NCBI GenBank assembly: GCA_040389065.1 | Contig: JAZKAR010000026.1 | Span: forward strand, 56,259 to 120,258 | Direction of reading: 5' to 3' | DNA length: 64,000 bases | DNA from: JAZKAR01 sp040389065 | GTDB lineage: Bacteria; Pseudomonadota; Gammaproteobacteria; Burkholderiales; Casimicrobiaceae | In this document: in pieces, positions 17,306 through 27,146 of the stretch | Layout: every line of letters begins with the position of its first letter | Position numbering within the stretch: position 1 is the stretch's first letter | Program-made: the position numbers and the translations under genes | The notes under the pieces: model-generated | Seen by the model: only the letters and a program-made list of their open reading frames with translations | Told to the model about the DNA's origin: nothing | Database searches by the model: none

Positions 17306-19003
17306 ATGATTAAATTATTGCGTAAATATGCACGTGAAAATCCATTAGGAAATCGTGTATGGTCATCCATTTTTTTATGTAGCACCTGCCTTGCTTGTAT
17401 AGCAACTGGCTTACAATTGTTTTTAGATTATCGCAGCAATATGTCAGGGATTGAATTGCGGATGTTGGATATTAAACGCTCTTACCCTGATACGTTAGCA
17501 AAATCTATGTGGAATGTAGATACGGAGCAAATTCATACACAAATCGAAGGTATTGCCAATTTACCAGACATTGTAGGCGTGCAACTTAAAGACGCTGAAG
17601 GTAAACTTTTGGAGCAAGCAGGATTACACAAACAAAACAATATGGTTGTTACAGAAGAATTTCCTATTCAATATGCCAACGATGCCTCTTCTGTCCATCT
17701 TGGAAAACTTGTGGTTACAGCAAGTGTGGAAAGAATTTATATAGAACTTAGAAATAAAGCGCTCTTCATTCTTGCATCACAAACAGCTAAAACAAGTTTA
17801 GTGGCTATTTTTACGCTTTTTATTTTTAATTACTTGGTGAGCCGCCATTTATCAGCTTTTGCTGCTTATGCAAAAAAACTTGATTTCGAACATTTGGAAA
17901 AACCGCTTGTATTAGCAAGACCTCCAAACAACAACAAAGATGAGTTGGATGTGGTCGTATCAGCATTTAATGAGATGGCTGCCTCACTTAAAAAAGAATA
18001 CGATTTAGAAAAACTCAAACAACAGCAACTCCAGAATAATGCGAATAAACTTGAGGCGTTGAATAAAACACTTGAAGAAAAAAGTAAGCAGGAACTTCTG
18101 GAGCGTAATGCTGAATTGATGGTACTAAATACCAAGCTAACCGAGACTAACCAGCAGCTTAAAGATGCACAAGAACAACTTATTCAAACTGAAAAACTGG
18201 CTTCGATTGGTCAACTGGCAGCTGGCGTAGCGCATGAAATTAATAATCCTATTGGATATATACTTTCAAACTTTGGAACGCTGGAAAGACATCTGACGAA
18301 TTTCATTGGATTAATGCAGCTATATATCTACGCAGCAGAAAAATATATTACAGATATTGAATTGCGAGATTGGCTTATTTCTGAACGTGTACGTATCAAC
18401 TTAGATTATACCCGCGATGATATTCTTGGCATATTGCGAGAATCGCTTGAAGGAGTAGAGCAAGTACGGAAAATAGTTCTGGATTTGAAATATTTTTCAC
18501 ATACAGAAAATGATGACGAAGAATGGCAGTGGCTGGATATAACCCGCGGACTTGAAGCAACTTTAAATATTGCGATGAGTCAGATTAAAAATCATGCCGA
18601 TGTAATAAAAGAACTTGAATCTTTACCAAAAATTCAATGCATACAGTCACAGTTAAATCAATTGTTTATGAATTTGCTAGTTAATGCAGCACACGCAATG
18701 GAAGAAGTGAATCACCAAGGAACCATTACAGTGCGTACGGGGTCTACAGATGAAGAAGTCTGGATAGAAGTGGAAGACACGGGATGCGGTATCTCCAAAG
18801 AGACACTAACTCATATCTATAATCCCTTTTTTACGACCAAACCCGTTGGCAAGGGTACAGGATTGGGCCTATCCATATCTTACGGTATCGTACAAAAACA
18901 TCATGGACATATTAATGTCCATTCGGAAGTAGGAGTCGGCACCCGTTTTAGAGTCACTTTACCTAGACAACAACCTTTTTTATTAGGGACAGATAATGGA
19001 TAA
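17306..19003 (+). CDS. Sensor histidine kinase with HAMP-like linker (second of a tandem pair)
   Basis: TM1 lies about residues 18-40, a periplasmic sensing domain of about 120 residues follows (SYPDTLAKSMWNVDTEQIHT), TM2 is about 163-182, and then a HAMP-like segment (DELDVVVSAFNEMAASLKKE). A long coiled coil runs about 225-295. The kinase core has His310 in GVAHEINNPIGYI and the same N, G1, F and G2 boxes as its upstream paralogue. The ATG at 17306 follows AAGGTGAG. It overlaps the response regulator gene by 8 bases, so the two are almost certainly co-transcribed and form a cognate pair. Signal unknown. Confidence 0.92.
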   Translation: MIKLLRKYARENPLGNRVWSSIFLCSTCLACIATGLQLFLDYRSNMSGIELRMLDIKRSYPDTLAKSMWNVDTEQIHTQIEGIANLPDIVGVQLKDAEGKLLEQAGLHKQNNMVVTEEFPIQYANDASSVHLGKLVVTASVERIYIELRNKALFILASQTAKTSLVAIFTLFIFNYLVSRHLSAFAAYAKKLDFEHLEKPLVLARPPNNNKDELDVVVSAFNEMAASLKKEYDLEKLKQQQLQNNANKLEALNKTLEEKSKQELLERNAELMVLNTKLTETNQQLKDAQEQLIQTEKLASIGQLAAGVAHEINNPIGYILSNFGTLERHLTNFIGLMQLYIYAAEKYITDIELRDWLISERVRINLDYTRDDILGILRESLEGVEQVRKIVLDLKYFSHTENDDEEWQWLDITRGLEATLNIAMSQIKNHADVIKELESLPKIQCIQSQLNQLFMNLLVNAAHAMEEVNHQGTITVRTGSTDEEVWIEVEDTGCGISKETLTHIYNPFFTTKPVGKGTGLGLSISYGIVQKHHGHINVHSEVGVGTRFRVTLPRQQPFLLGTDNG

Positions 19004-20322
19004 CGCAATCGTATATTCCTCCTCAGAAGCGGGTTGGCCAGAAGGATTTAGCAGCCCTCCTTCTATTTTATTAGTAGATGATGAAGCCAAAATTTTAACT
19101 TCGATGCGACGACTTTTACACCCATTGGGCTATCATATTATTATTGCTGAAAGTGGTGAAAAAGCACTTGAAATATTGAGTCAGGAAACTGTTGATTTAG
19201 TTATTTCAGATATGCGGATGCCCAATATGGATGGTGCTCAATTTCTGAGTCAGGTTCGACAACATTGGCCTTATTCTTTGCGTATTTTATTAACAGGTTA
19301 TGCAGATATCGCCTCAACGGTAATGGCTATTAATAAAGCAGAAATTTATCGCTACATTGCTAAACCTTGGGATGATGATGAAATGATTCTTACGGNNNNN
19401 NNNNNAAAAAAACGACGAGCTTGAACTACTCAATAGTTCGCTTGAAAAAAAGGTTCAAGAGCGTACTGAAGAATTAGCACAAGCACATAAAGAACTAACA
19501 CAAACACATGAAGAACTGACACAGTCACATAATCGACTTAAACAAAATTTTCTAACCTCAATCAAGATATTTTCTAATTTAATTGAAATGCGTGCAGGCC
19601 CTTTCTTTACGGGAAACTCAAGGCAAATCGCTGATTTGTCTAGAAAAATAGCGAAGCATCTGGAGCTTTCAAAAGTGGTAATTCAAGATGTAATGCTAGC
19701 AGGATTACTTCATGATATTGGGAAAATTGGTTTTCCTGATACGCTATTAACTAAGCCATTGTCACAATTTTCTGGAGAAGAACTTGAACTGTTAAAAAAA
19801 CACCCATGTAAAGGAGCCACAGCGCTTATAGCATTAGAAGAGCTGCAGGGTGCATCATTATTGATTCGGCATCAGCATGAACATTATGATGGAACGGGGT
19901 TTCCTGATGGCTTATCAGGAACAGCCATTCCAGAAGGGGCAGGTATTTTAGCATTAGCAAGCGACTATTATGCCGCTCAGTTAGGGTTACGTTCAACTCA
20001 AAAACTTACAGCCGAAGAAGCCTCCCTGTGGATTATTAAAGGGAAAGGTACTTTATATGTTCCCCATATTGTAGACGCATTTATTGAGGTTACTAAACCA
20101 GCAGCAACGCAGTCATCATCTTCTACAATGATGTTTAAAGAACGTTGTTTATCTTCTCAAGCGCTAAAAGAAGGAATGATTTCGCATAGAGATCTGATTA
20201 CCCCTGATGGATTATTTTTGATTGCAGCAGGTCATGTGCTAGATGAGGCATTAATACAAAAAATTCAGACCTATGAAAAGTCCGAAAAAATTATATTATC
20301 TATCTGGATACGCTATTTATAG
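18996..20322 (+). CDS. Response regulator with HD-GYP domain (probable c-di-GMP phosphodiesterase), interrupted by a 10-N gap
   Basis: RpfG-like architecture. The receiver domain is at residues 25-140, with the acidic pocket VDDEAK, phospho-acceptor Asp72 in ISDMRMPNMDG, the conserved Thr in LLTGYAD and Lys in AKPWDDDE. A coiled coil follows (EERTEELAQAHKELTQ-type repeats), then the HD-GYP domain with LAGLLHDIGKIG, HQHEHYDGTGFPDGLSG and a C-terminal extension. The reading frame changes across the 10 N at 19396-19405. The receiver part is in frame with 18996 and the HD-GYP part with 19588, so the true gap length must be a multiple of three; I treat this as one intact gene, not a frameshift. 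HD-GYP domains of this type hydrolyse c-di-GMP; here GYP is GFP. It is the output protein of the two kinases upstream. Confidence 0.85.
19396..19405. other. Assembly gap (10 N) inside the receiver/HD-GYP gene
   Basis: Ten N are written as a placeholder. The two flanking coding parts are in different frames if the gap is taken as 10, and in one frame if its true length is divisible by three. Confidence 0.95.
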
Positions 20323-20394
20323 TAGTACTACATAGCGCGATACAATTTAAGGATTTATTTACACACCAAAACTCCATACGCTTTGTTTTATTAT

Positions 20395-20700
20395 TTTTTT
20401 CTATAGGACTATTCTTAGCCCATAGCGGAATATCATAATTTTGGGCATGATGCCCATATTTATGATGTAGGTTATGCATTTCAGGACGTTGCACAAAATA
20501 ACCAAGCCATTTAGAAGATAAGGTATCGGAATAAATATAAAGATTAAATAATCCTGCCTATAAGAAGCACAGCGCTACCGCATTAGGGGAGCCAAAACAC
20601 GTAATTAAATTGGCAAACACTGCATCCAAAGAATGAACATAAAATGCGCTTAATAAACTCATATTGTTTTAATCGTTATCACGGTAATGTATAGCGGCAA
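20395..20700 (-). pseudogene. Remnant of a sterol desaturase / fatty acid hydroxylase family gene
   Basis: Read on the minus strand, the stretch AGLFNLYIYSDTLSSKWLGY and then QRPEMHNLHHKYGHHAQNYD matches the C-terminal di-iron histidine region (HxxHH type, then NY(S/D)xPLW) of the fatty acid hydroxylase superfamily. An in-frame TAG lies at 20558-20560 and a TAA about 9 bases before the ATG at 20662. The normal end of the family (LPLWDxxFGTF) has decayed to IPLWAKNSPIE. The N-terminal histidine clusters are mostly gone. It cannot encode an active enzyme. It fills the space between the signalling operon and the secretion operon. Confidence 0.6.
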
Positions 20701-20713
20701 TGCCAGTGCGCGA

Positions 20714-22144
20714 TTAACGCTCTTTTAATACGCCCTCTTGATATTCAATAAATGGCGAGAGAAAATACTCAATGAGTCGTCTTTTGCCGGTTTTAATTTC
20801 AACATTGACCGCCATGCCTGGCGTTAAAGACATTTTTTTCCCATTCACTAGCATCGTATTTTGGTCTAACCTTACTTTTATCGTATACGTTAACCCTTTT
20901 TTCTCATCGACAATCGCATCAGGCGATATATTGATTATTTTGCCATGCAGCGTGCCGTATTTAGTAAAAGGAAAAGCCTCTACTTTAACTTCAACAGGCT
21001 GATTTACTTTTACAAAACCAATATCTTTATTTTCAATTGCTGCTTCAATTTCAATCGGCTCGCCTACAGGAACAATCATCATCAGCGCTTGAGCAGGCGT
21101 TACTACACCTCCTATAGTATGAATATTTAATTGCTGAACCACTCCATTCACTGGCGAATGTAAGGTTAAATCCTTCAAGCGACTTGCAAATTTTGAGTAC
21201 TCTGCTACCAAAGAAGGTAGCTTTTCTTGCGCTTCGTTCAATTGAATATTATAAATCCGGCGCGTTTCTGCAGCGAGCGCTTCTTGCTGGCTCGTTATTT
21301 CCATTACCGACGCATTAAGCTCCTGAACACGTTGCCGCTGAACCGATAAATCGCCCCGTTGTTCTACACGTTCTTGTTCATATTTTAAAAACTCATGACG
21401 CGAAATATAATCAGCATCCACTAATCTTTTATAGTCATGCGTTCGTGCTTCAGTAAATGCTAACGATTCATGAATGCGCTTTGCAGACATTTCAATGGTG
21501 CGCTTTTCAGCCTGATGCCTTATCCGAATCGCCATTAACTGTTGCTGGCGCGCAATATATTCATTATAAATATTTGTTGCTAACTGACGCTGTTGCTTTA
21601 AAAAAGCCGGATCAATATCGTTTATTTCAGGAATCTCAGGCGGTTTATTTTCACTAAACGCCTTCAGTAATGCCTCTGAACGTACTTTAACTAATCGCGT
21701 AGTGGCTAAATTTTGTGCAGCACTAATTGCACTGGCTTGTGCATCGGTATCATCTAGCTCTACTAATAAATCCCCACGCTTCACCCACTGCCCGTCACGT
21801 ACTGCAATCTTCTTTATTTTTGATAACTCAGATGGCTGAATAATTTTGTTTTTGGTGCTGGTCGTAATTTTACCTGTTGCTGAAGCAATAATATCTACTT
21901 TTCCTATACACGCCCAAATTAAAGTAATTGTACAAATACTAATAATTGCCCAGATAACAACTCTCGACATGATAGGAATAGGTTTTTCTTGAAACGCGAG
22001 CACTGCGGGTAAAAATTCTGCTTCTTCGCGTGTGTAGCCTTTTAAGTCGGTAGCGTTTCTATTTTCCCAACTAATTTTTATAATTTCTTTATATCTAAGA
22101 AGGAGGTTTTTAAACCCTTCTAACCAAAATAAAATATAGCGCAT
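20714..22144 (-). CDS. Type I secretion membrane fusion protein (HlyD family)
   Basis: Periplasmic adaptor that joins an inner-membrane ABC exporter to TolC. A cytoplasmic N-terminus of about 58 residues (with the HlyD-type EFLPAVLAFQEKPIP) precedes one membrane segment (IWAIISICTITLIWACI). The barrel-sandwich lipoyl half-motif begins at ATGKITTSTKNKIIQP. A long alpha-helical hairpin covers about residues 145-325, then the second lipoyl half (LHSPVNGVVQQLNIHTIGGV) and the beta-barrel. The C-terminal sequence GMAVNVEIKTGKRRLIEYFL is the family signature. Length 476 aa is typical. It starts directly after the stop of the ABC gene, in one operon. Confidence 0.95.
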   Translation of the reverse strand: MRYILFWLEGFKNLLLRYKEIIKISWENRNATDLKGYTREEAEFLPAVLAFQEKPIPIMSRVVIWAIISICTITLIWACIGKVDIIASATGKITTSTKNKIIQPSELSKIKKIAVRDGQWVKRGDLLVELDDTDAQASAISAAQNLATTRLVKVRSEALLKAFSENKPPEIPEINDIDPAFLKQQRQLATNIYNEYIARQQQLMAIRIRHQAEKRTIEMSAKRIHESLAFTEARTHDYKRLVDADYISRHEFLKYEQERVEQRGDLSVQRQRVQELNASVMEITSQQEALAAETRRIYNIQLNEAQEKLPSLVAEYSKFASRLKDLTLHSPVNGVVQQLNIHTIGGVVTPAQALMMIVPVGEPIEIEAAIENKDIGFVKVNQPVEVKVEAFPFTKYGTLHGKIINISPDAIVDEKKGLTYTIKVRLDQNTMLVNGKKMSLTPGMAVNVEIKTGKRRLIEYFLSPFIEYQEGVLKER

Positions 22145-24289
22145 CTATCCGTTTCCTTCTTGCATGCCCCATAACTTTGCATATAAGCCATCTGCTTTAA
22201 GAAGTAAAACATCATGCGTTCCCTCTTCTATAATTTGCCCTTTATCCATCACCAGAATACGATGCGCATGACGCACCGTAGATAATCGGTGAGCAATAAT
22301 TAATACCGTTCTGTTTTGGCAAATAGATTCCATATGTTTTTGTATTAACTGTTCAGATTCATAGTCTAATGCAGAGGTCGCTTCATCAAAAATAAGAATT
22401 CTAGGATCACTCAAAATCGCGCGTGCAATCGCAATACGCTGGCGTTGCCCGCCTGAAAGAGAAGCGCCTTGCTCGCTGACTATCGTGTCATACCCTTCTG
22501 GTAATTCTGTAATAAACGTATGGGCTCCCGCCAAGTAGGCGGCTTGCATCACTTGCTCAATAGAGGCCGCAGGATGCGATAATGCAATGTTCGCTTTAAT
22601 ACTTCGGTTAAAGAGTAAATTACCTTGCTGCACGACACCAATTTGCCGTCTTAATGAAGATGCCTCAACTAATCCGATATCAATATCATCAATAAAAATC
22701 TGGCCTTTTTCAGGTAAATATAATCGTTGCACTAAACGCGTTAATGTACTTTTTCCCGAACCTGAACGCCCTACTATTCCAATCGTTTCACCAGCATTAA
22801 TTGCAATATTTAAACCACTGAGCACTGGAGGTAAATCAGGTTTATATCGAAACGTGACATCATTAAAATGAATTTTACCCACAATTTTTGGAAGATTAGG
22901 CCGATTATCAGATAGCTCTGTTCGTGTATTTAAAATATCACCTAGTCGTTCCATCGAAATACTAATTTGCTGAAACTCTGTTAACAATTGCGCAATACGT
23001 AAAATAGGTGCAGAAACTTGCGTAGAGAGCATATTAAACGCTATTAATGCACCTATACTTAGCTCTCCATTAATAACAGAATACGCACCCATCCACATGA
23101 TTGCGATAGATACAGCCTTACTAATTATTTCAATGCCGCTACTGGCGATACTTGCTAATACCGTGGTTTTAAAACTTGCTTGAACATAAACAGCTAATTG
23201 ACGATCCCACTGGCGCGCCCATTCAGGCTCTACTGCCATCGATTTTACTGTGTCTATTCCATTTAATGTTTCCACCAAAAAAGATTGATTTTCAGCATTC
23301 CGCATAAATCGCTCTTCTAATCGTTTTTTTAATACAGGAACAAATAACAAAGAAGTTATAAAATATAAAGGAATAGAAACAATCACAACAAGGGTAAGTT
23401 TTACACTATAAAACAGCATTACCGAAATAAAAATAATAGAGAAAAAAGCATCTAAAATTAATGTTAACGAGTGGCCTGTTAAAAAGTTTCGTATATTTTC
23501 GAGTTCATATACGCGTGCAACCGAATCTCCCGAGCGGCGAGATTGAAAGTAATTCAGCGGCAATCCTAATAAATGCCGAAATAATTTAGAACCCAACTCA
23601 ACATCTATTTTGCTTGTAACATTTGAGAAAACATAAGTACGTAAATTTTTCATTACAATTTCAAATAGCGACAAGATAATTAAGCCACTGCCCACAACCT
23701 GTAAGGTTGTTAAAGCACGGTGCACTAATACCTTATCCATAATAACTTGAAAAAATAAAGGCGTTAACAGCGAAAAAACATGCAATACAAATGAAACTAA
23801 AATGACTTCTACTATATATTTTCTATATTTTATAATCGCTGGAATAAACCAGCTAAAATCAAATTTTGCTAAACTTCCTGCAATTGAGGCTTTTGAAGTA
23901 ATCAGTAATATATCGCCATTCCAAATCTCGATAAATTGCTGTATAGAAATAATCTCTGGCTGACCTACTAAGGGATTATGAATAAGGAGCCTATCATTAT
24001 CTACTTTTCCTAAAATCATAAATTGCCCGTTTCGGCATTTAAATATTAAAGGTGTTGATAAATGATTGAGTCTTTCAGGCTTAGCCGATTTATAATGGGC
24101 GATAAGACCAATTTTATATGCTGCGGCTTTGAGTTCAATGACATCAAAAAATGAACCGCTTGTTTTAAATTCATGCTCTAATTGTTCAGGGTTGGCAGCA
24201 ATACCATGAAAATTTGCCAATAGCACTAAACAATGTAACCCAGTATCGATTGAAGCGGCAGTAACAGAAGATGATGTTGATGTATGCAT
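22145..24289 (-). CDS. Type I secretion ABC exporter with degenerate C39-like domain (HlyB/LapB type)
   Basis: Inner-membrane ATPase of a type I secretion system. Residues 1-125 are a C39 peptidase-like domain. The position of the catalytic cysteine reads DTGLHCL instead of DCGxxCL, so it is a non-proteolytic substrate-docking domain as in HlyB. The membrane domain spans about 160-430. The nucleotide-binding domain has Walker A GRSGSGKST, signature LSGGQRQRIAIARA, Walker B RILIFDEATSALD and the H-loop in IIAHRLSTV. Such exporters carry RTX toxins or large adhesins, whole and without N-terminal processing. The neighbours are tolC-like (24397-26223) and hlyD-like (20714-22144), so the complete channel set is present. 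Confidence 0.95.
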   Translation of the reverse strand: MHTSTSSSVTAASIDTGLHCLVLLANFHGIAANPEQLEHEFKTSGSFFDVIELKAAAYKIGLIAHYKSAKPERLNHLSTPLIFKCRNGQFMILGKVDNDRLLIHNPLVGQPEIISIQQFIEIWNGDILLITSKASIAGSLAKFDFSWFIPAIIKYRKYIVEVILVSFVLHVFSLLTPLFFQVIMDKVLVHRALTTLQVVGSGLIILSLFEIVMKNLRTYVFSNVTSKIDVELGSKLFRHLLGLPLNYFQSRRSGDSVARVYELENIRNFLTGHSLTLILDAFFSIIFISVMLFYSVKLTLVVIVSIPLYFITSLLFVPVLKKRLEERFMRNAENQSFLVETLNGIDTVKSMAVEPEWARQWDRQLAVYVQASFKTTVLASIASSGIEIISKAVSIAIMWMGAYSVINGELSIGALIAFNMLSTQVSAPILRIAQLLTEFQQISISMERLGDILNTRTELSDNRPNLPKIVGKIHFNDVTFRYKPDLPPVLSGLNIAINAGETIGIVGRSGSGKSTLTRLVQRLYLPEKGQIFIDDIDIGLVEASSLRRQIGVVQQGNLLFNRSIKANIALSHPAASIEQVMQAAYLAGAHTFITELPEGYDTIVSEQGASLSGGQRQRIAIARAILSDPRILIFDEATSALDYESEQLIQKHMESICQNRTVLIIAHRLSTVRHAHRILVMDKGQIIEEGTHDVLLLKADGLYAKLWGMQEGNG

Positions 24290-24396
24290 AAAAACCCTAA
24301 TGGAATGAACATTATAGTTAAATATTTTTTTTTAGCAAGCGAATTTTATGCTTTAAAAATAATTTAAAAATAACCATTAGAGTTTATGTAAATGTA

Positions 24397-26223
24397 TTAA
24401 ATTTTATCCATCCCCAAACGCCCTACTGATTGGGCAAGTTTTAAGCGTGTTATTTGCCAGCTATATTGCGCTTGAATATATTCTTGTGCTGCTCGGCTTA
24501 ATTCAGATTGCGCATTTATCAGCTCTAGCATGGTGCCAACGCCTACTCTATAACGCTCTTCTGTTATTTGATAACTTTGTTGAGCAGCTGCATAAAAATC
24601 ATAGGTAGTTTGAATACGCTGTAATTGTAATTTATTATCTTGATACGCTTTCCATACCTCTAGCCGAATTTGATTTGTGAGATTTTGTTCTTGAAGTGAG
24701 GCTACTTCTAATTGCCCTTCTGCTGCCTGACGTTTGTAATAACGATTAAATCGATCAAAAATTGGAATCTGAATACTTGCTCCAATTGTTTTTTCGGTTC
24801 CACCAATTAAGCTGGTTGCATCAGCCGTTTCGCCAGTTAAACTATTTGTTGTTGGTGCTGTTAGATTACGCTTTAAATTCGATACGCCTACATTTAAAGT
24901 AAGGGCTGGCCATTTTGAAGCCTCGATAGCTTTTAATTTTGCTGCCGCTGAACGCGTTTGCGCACGTGCTGCTTGAAGCGCAGGGCGCTCATTCACAGCA
25001 GCTGATAGAAATTCTGTTAACTCCTTATCTGGTTCCGCCGCTTGATGATCATCATTCATTTCATTAAAAATAGCTAACGAAGTACTTGATGAAGGGCCTG
25101 TATTTTTATCTTTTTGGTTTATTGAGTTTGAAGCTGCTAGCATGGTTTTTACTGAGGCAGGAGCATTTTTTTCTAACGCATAGGCGAGTTTTAGACCAGG
25201 AGAAATAGCATCAGATGAAGACTCTAACGATTGTGAAGGAGAAGCAAACGGTTCAGAGCTAGCAGCGTTGTAAGGAGCATAAGGAGGAGCATGGGGAGCA
25301 GGCTGAAACGCTTCTGTTTCAGGCTCTGAAAGTGTTTTTGTATCGATGATTTCTTGTTCTTTTCTGGTTTGATACGCAACATCCGGAGTGCGTATCGCTA
25401 TCATTGTTGTTACAGGTAAGCCCATTGCATTGGCTAATACACCTTGCTGAAGATTAACTTTTGATTGAGCTTCCTGACGTTTTAAAATAGTCGAAGAGTA
25501 TTGGGTTTGGGCTTGAAGAATATCATTTCGCGCTGCAAACCCTGCTGCATGGCGCGCTTTAGCAGATTCTATGGCTTTAAAAGCACGAAATTCTGCTTGC
25601 TGAAAAGAGCTGAGTGTAGATTGCGCAGTAAAAAGATCGTAATACGCTTGCGCTGCGGCTAAATAAATAAGTTGAATAGTTTCATTCATCGTAGCGTTAG
25701 CGGCTGTTAAAATTTCTTTGGCGCTTTCGAGATTAGCTTTGCGCTCGCCAAAATCTAACAGCACATAGTTCACATTAAGATTTACAGAGCGTTGTGTATA
25801 ACGTTGGCGAACGGTATTCCCTAAATCTATTGCACTATTATCAGTAATCGAACGGCTAATGTTTGCGCCTACCGTGAGTGAAGGTAAGTAAGCCCCTTTG
25901 CTTATACCAACCTCTGCTGCGCGTATACGAATAGTTGACCACGCGTCTCTCGTTTGGGGATGGTGGCATAAAGCATGATCGATAATTTCTGATAAATCGA
26001 TAGGATGTGAGGGCAATACATCGGTACAAGGCATGTGTGCATAGCGAGTTCGAGCATCTACAGCCAAGCGATTCGCATTTAAAGGATCATGAAAGATTGA
26101 TGGAAGAAAATTTTGAGCAGATAGCGAAGAAGAAGAAAAAACTGCATATGTTAACAAAATAAGTTGATATCTAAAGTAAGCTACTCTGTTATAAGAAAAG
26201 ACTAGATTTAATCTAATTATCAT
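24397..26223 (-). CDS. TolC-family outer-membrane secretion protein
   Basis: Outer-membrane channel of the type I system. I chose the ATG at 26223, seven bases after AAGGA; it gives a signal peptide ending near SSLSAQ. Paired OEP repeats are visible: ALCHHPQTRDAWSTIRIRAA and AYLPSLTVGANISRS in the first half, NERPALQAARAQTRSAAAKL and KWPALTLNVGVS in the second. The last helix reads YRVGVGTMLELINAQSELSR. Between the halves, about residues 285-400 are a Pro/Ser/Ala-rich insertion (FQPAPHAPPYAPYN) not seen in standard TolC, which makes the protein 608 aa against about 470 for typical members. Operon order tolC-hlyB-hlyD, with 107 bases to the ABC gene. Confidence 0.93.
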   Translation of the reverse strand: MIIRLNLVFSYNRVAYFRYQLILLTYAVFSSSSLSAQNFLPSIFHDPLNANRLAVDARTRYAHMPCTDVLPSHPIDLSEIIDHALCHHPQTRDAWSTIRIRAAEVGISKGAYLPSLTVGANISRSITDNSAIDLGNTVRQRYTQRSVNLNVNYVLLDFGERKANLESAKEILTAANATMNETIQLIYLAAAQAYYDLFTAQSTLSSFQQAEFRAFKAIESAKARHAAGFAARNDILQAQTQYSSTILKRQEAQSKVNLQQGVLANAMGLPVTTMIAIRTPDVAYQTRKEQEIIDTKTLSEPETEAFQPAPHAPPYAPYNAASSEPFASPSQSLESSSDAISPGLKLAYALEKNAPASVKTMLAASNSINQKDKNTGPSSSTSLAIFNEMNDDHQAAEPDKELTEFLSAAVNERPALQAARAQTRSAAAKLKAIEASKWPALTLNVGVSNLKRNLTAPTTNSLTGETADATSLIGGTEKTIGASIQIPIFDRFNRYYKRQAAEGQLEVASLQEQNLTNQIRLEVWKAYQDNKLQLQRIQTTYDFYAAAQQSYQITEERYRVGVGTMLELINAQSELSRAAQEYIQAQYSWQITRLKLAQSVGRLGMDKI

Positions 26224-26576
26224 CTCTTCTTCCTTAGCCATAAAATTGCAAACGTTATTTTTCTTTTTCCATGCAATTATTTAACGAAGGTTTATGAGCG
26301 AGTCTTTAAGAAACTATTCAATTATTATTCTAAATATTAAAAAATATGGGTTTGGTTACCTTTAATTTCTTAATCCATACAAAAATTGGTGCCGCGAATA
26401 CTAGAAAAGAAGGGGTTAGTGGCAATAGATAGGCAACAGATAGGCTATAGCGAGCCAATAAGAGGCAAAAAAATATTAACGTGATGATAATGGATGGTTG
26501 GGCATCATCTAGCCCAGCATAAAATCGGTTTCATTATTACGTCTTTTACGCTGAGCTAGTCTTACTTTATAAAGAA
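26224..26576. other. Intergenic, upstream of the type I secretion operon
   Basis: This is 353 A+T-rich bases between the TolC start and the stop of the first curlin-like gene, which is transcribed in the same direction. I see no gene and no convincing terminator. The operon promoter probably lies here. Confidence 0.4.
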
Positions 26577-27146
26577 TTAATGTGTAAAGCAAGAAGGTGT
26601 AGCAATGGTAACGCAATTGTTATTTTGCGCAACATTGTAACTAGGAGTAGGAGCACATGACGAACCAAATGAAGGCACTGAAAAGCAAGACAAAGAGCCA
26701 ACTAAGTTATCAGCTTGCTTTGTAATTGCATTTGCAGCACATTGGTTAATGCTTGTTTGGCTAGCAGCGGTTATATTACCGGAACCAATCACTGCGATGT
26801 CTGTTAAGTTAGTGGTACCATTTTGGTATGAGGCAGTGTTGTTTAAATTACCAGCAACTGAAAGGCTAGAATAATTGCTATTCCCATCTTGAGTAACCGC
26901 TGAAAAATTGCCGCCACCGAGAGCAATCAATTGTGCATGATTGTTATTGCCAAATTGCTGAGCTGCTGTCGTATTGTAATTACCAACAGATGCTAAGGAA
27001 GCAGAATTATTTTGACCAACTTGTACGCTTACAGCTGAACCAAAATCACCCGACTGAACAACATTCGCTGCATTGACAGAACCGGCTTGAAAGGTAACCG
27101 CACAGTTATTTACACCACTTTGCAAAACATTTACCTGATTTGTCAT
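26577..27146 (-). CDS. Curlin-repeat-like amyloid protein A, no signal peptide
   Basis: A 189-aa protein built of about eleven 10-11 residue units of the form xQxGxxNxA (VLQSGVNN, FQAGSVN, VQVGQNN, QQFGNNN, TQDGNSN, YQNGTTN), the half-repeat pattern of CsgA/CsgB curlins. It begins MTNQVNVLQSG with no Sec signal. A Shine-Dalgarno (AGGGAAG) lies directly before this ATG, so the absence of a signal is not a start-site error. The repeat region ends near residue 140. The tail (KQADNLVGSLSCFSVP...SCFTH) is shared in outline with the paralogue at 27734. It lies just upstream of the type I secretion operon on the same strand, so it may be exported by that system (inference). No csgE, csgF or csgG is in the window. 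Confidence 0.7.
   Translation of the reverse strand: MTNQVNVLQSGVNNCAVTFQAGSVNAANVVQSGDFGSAVSVQVGQNNSASLASVGNYNTTAAQQFGNNNHAQLIALGGGNFSAVTQDGNSNYSSLSVAGNLNNTASYQNGTTNLTDIAVIGSGNITAASQTSINQCAANAITKQADNLVGSLSCFSVPSFGSSCAPTPSYNVAQNNNCVTIATPSCFTH

Noticed and set aside
18996..20322. Apparent frameshift between the receiver and HD-GYP parts
   Set aside because: The frame change falls exactly at the 10-N assembly gap, whose true length is unknown.
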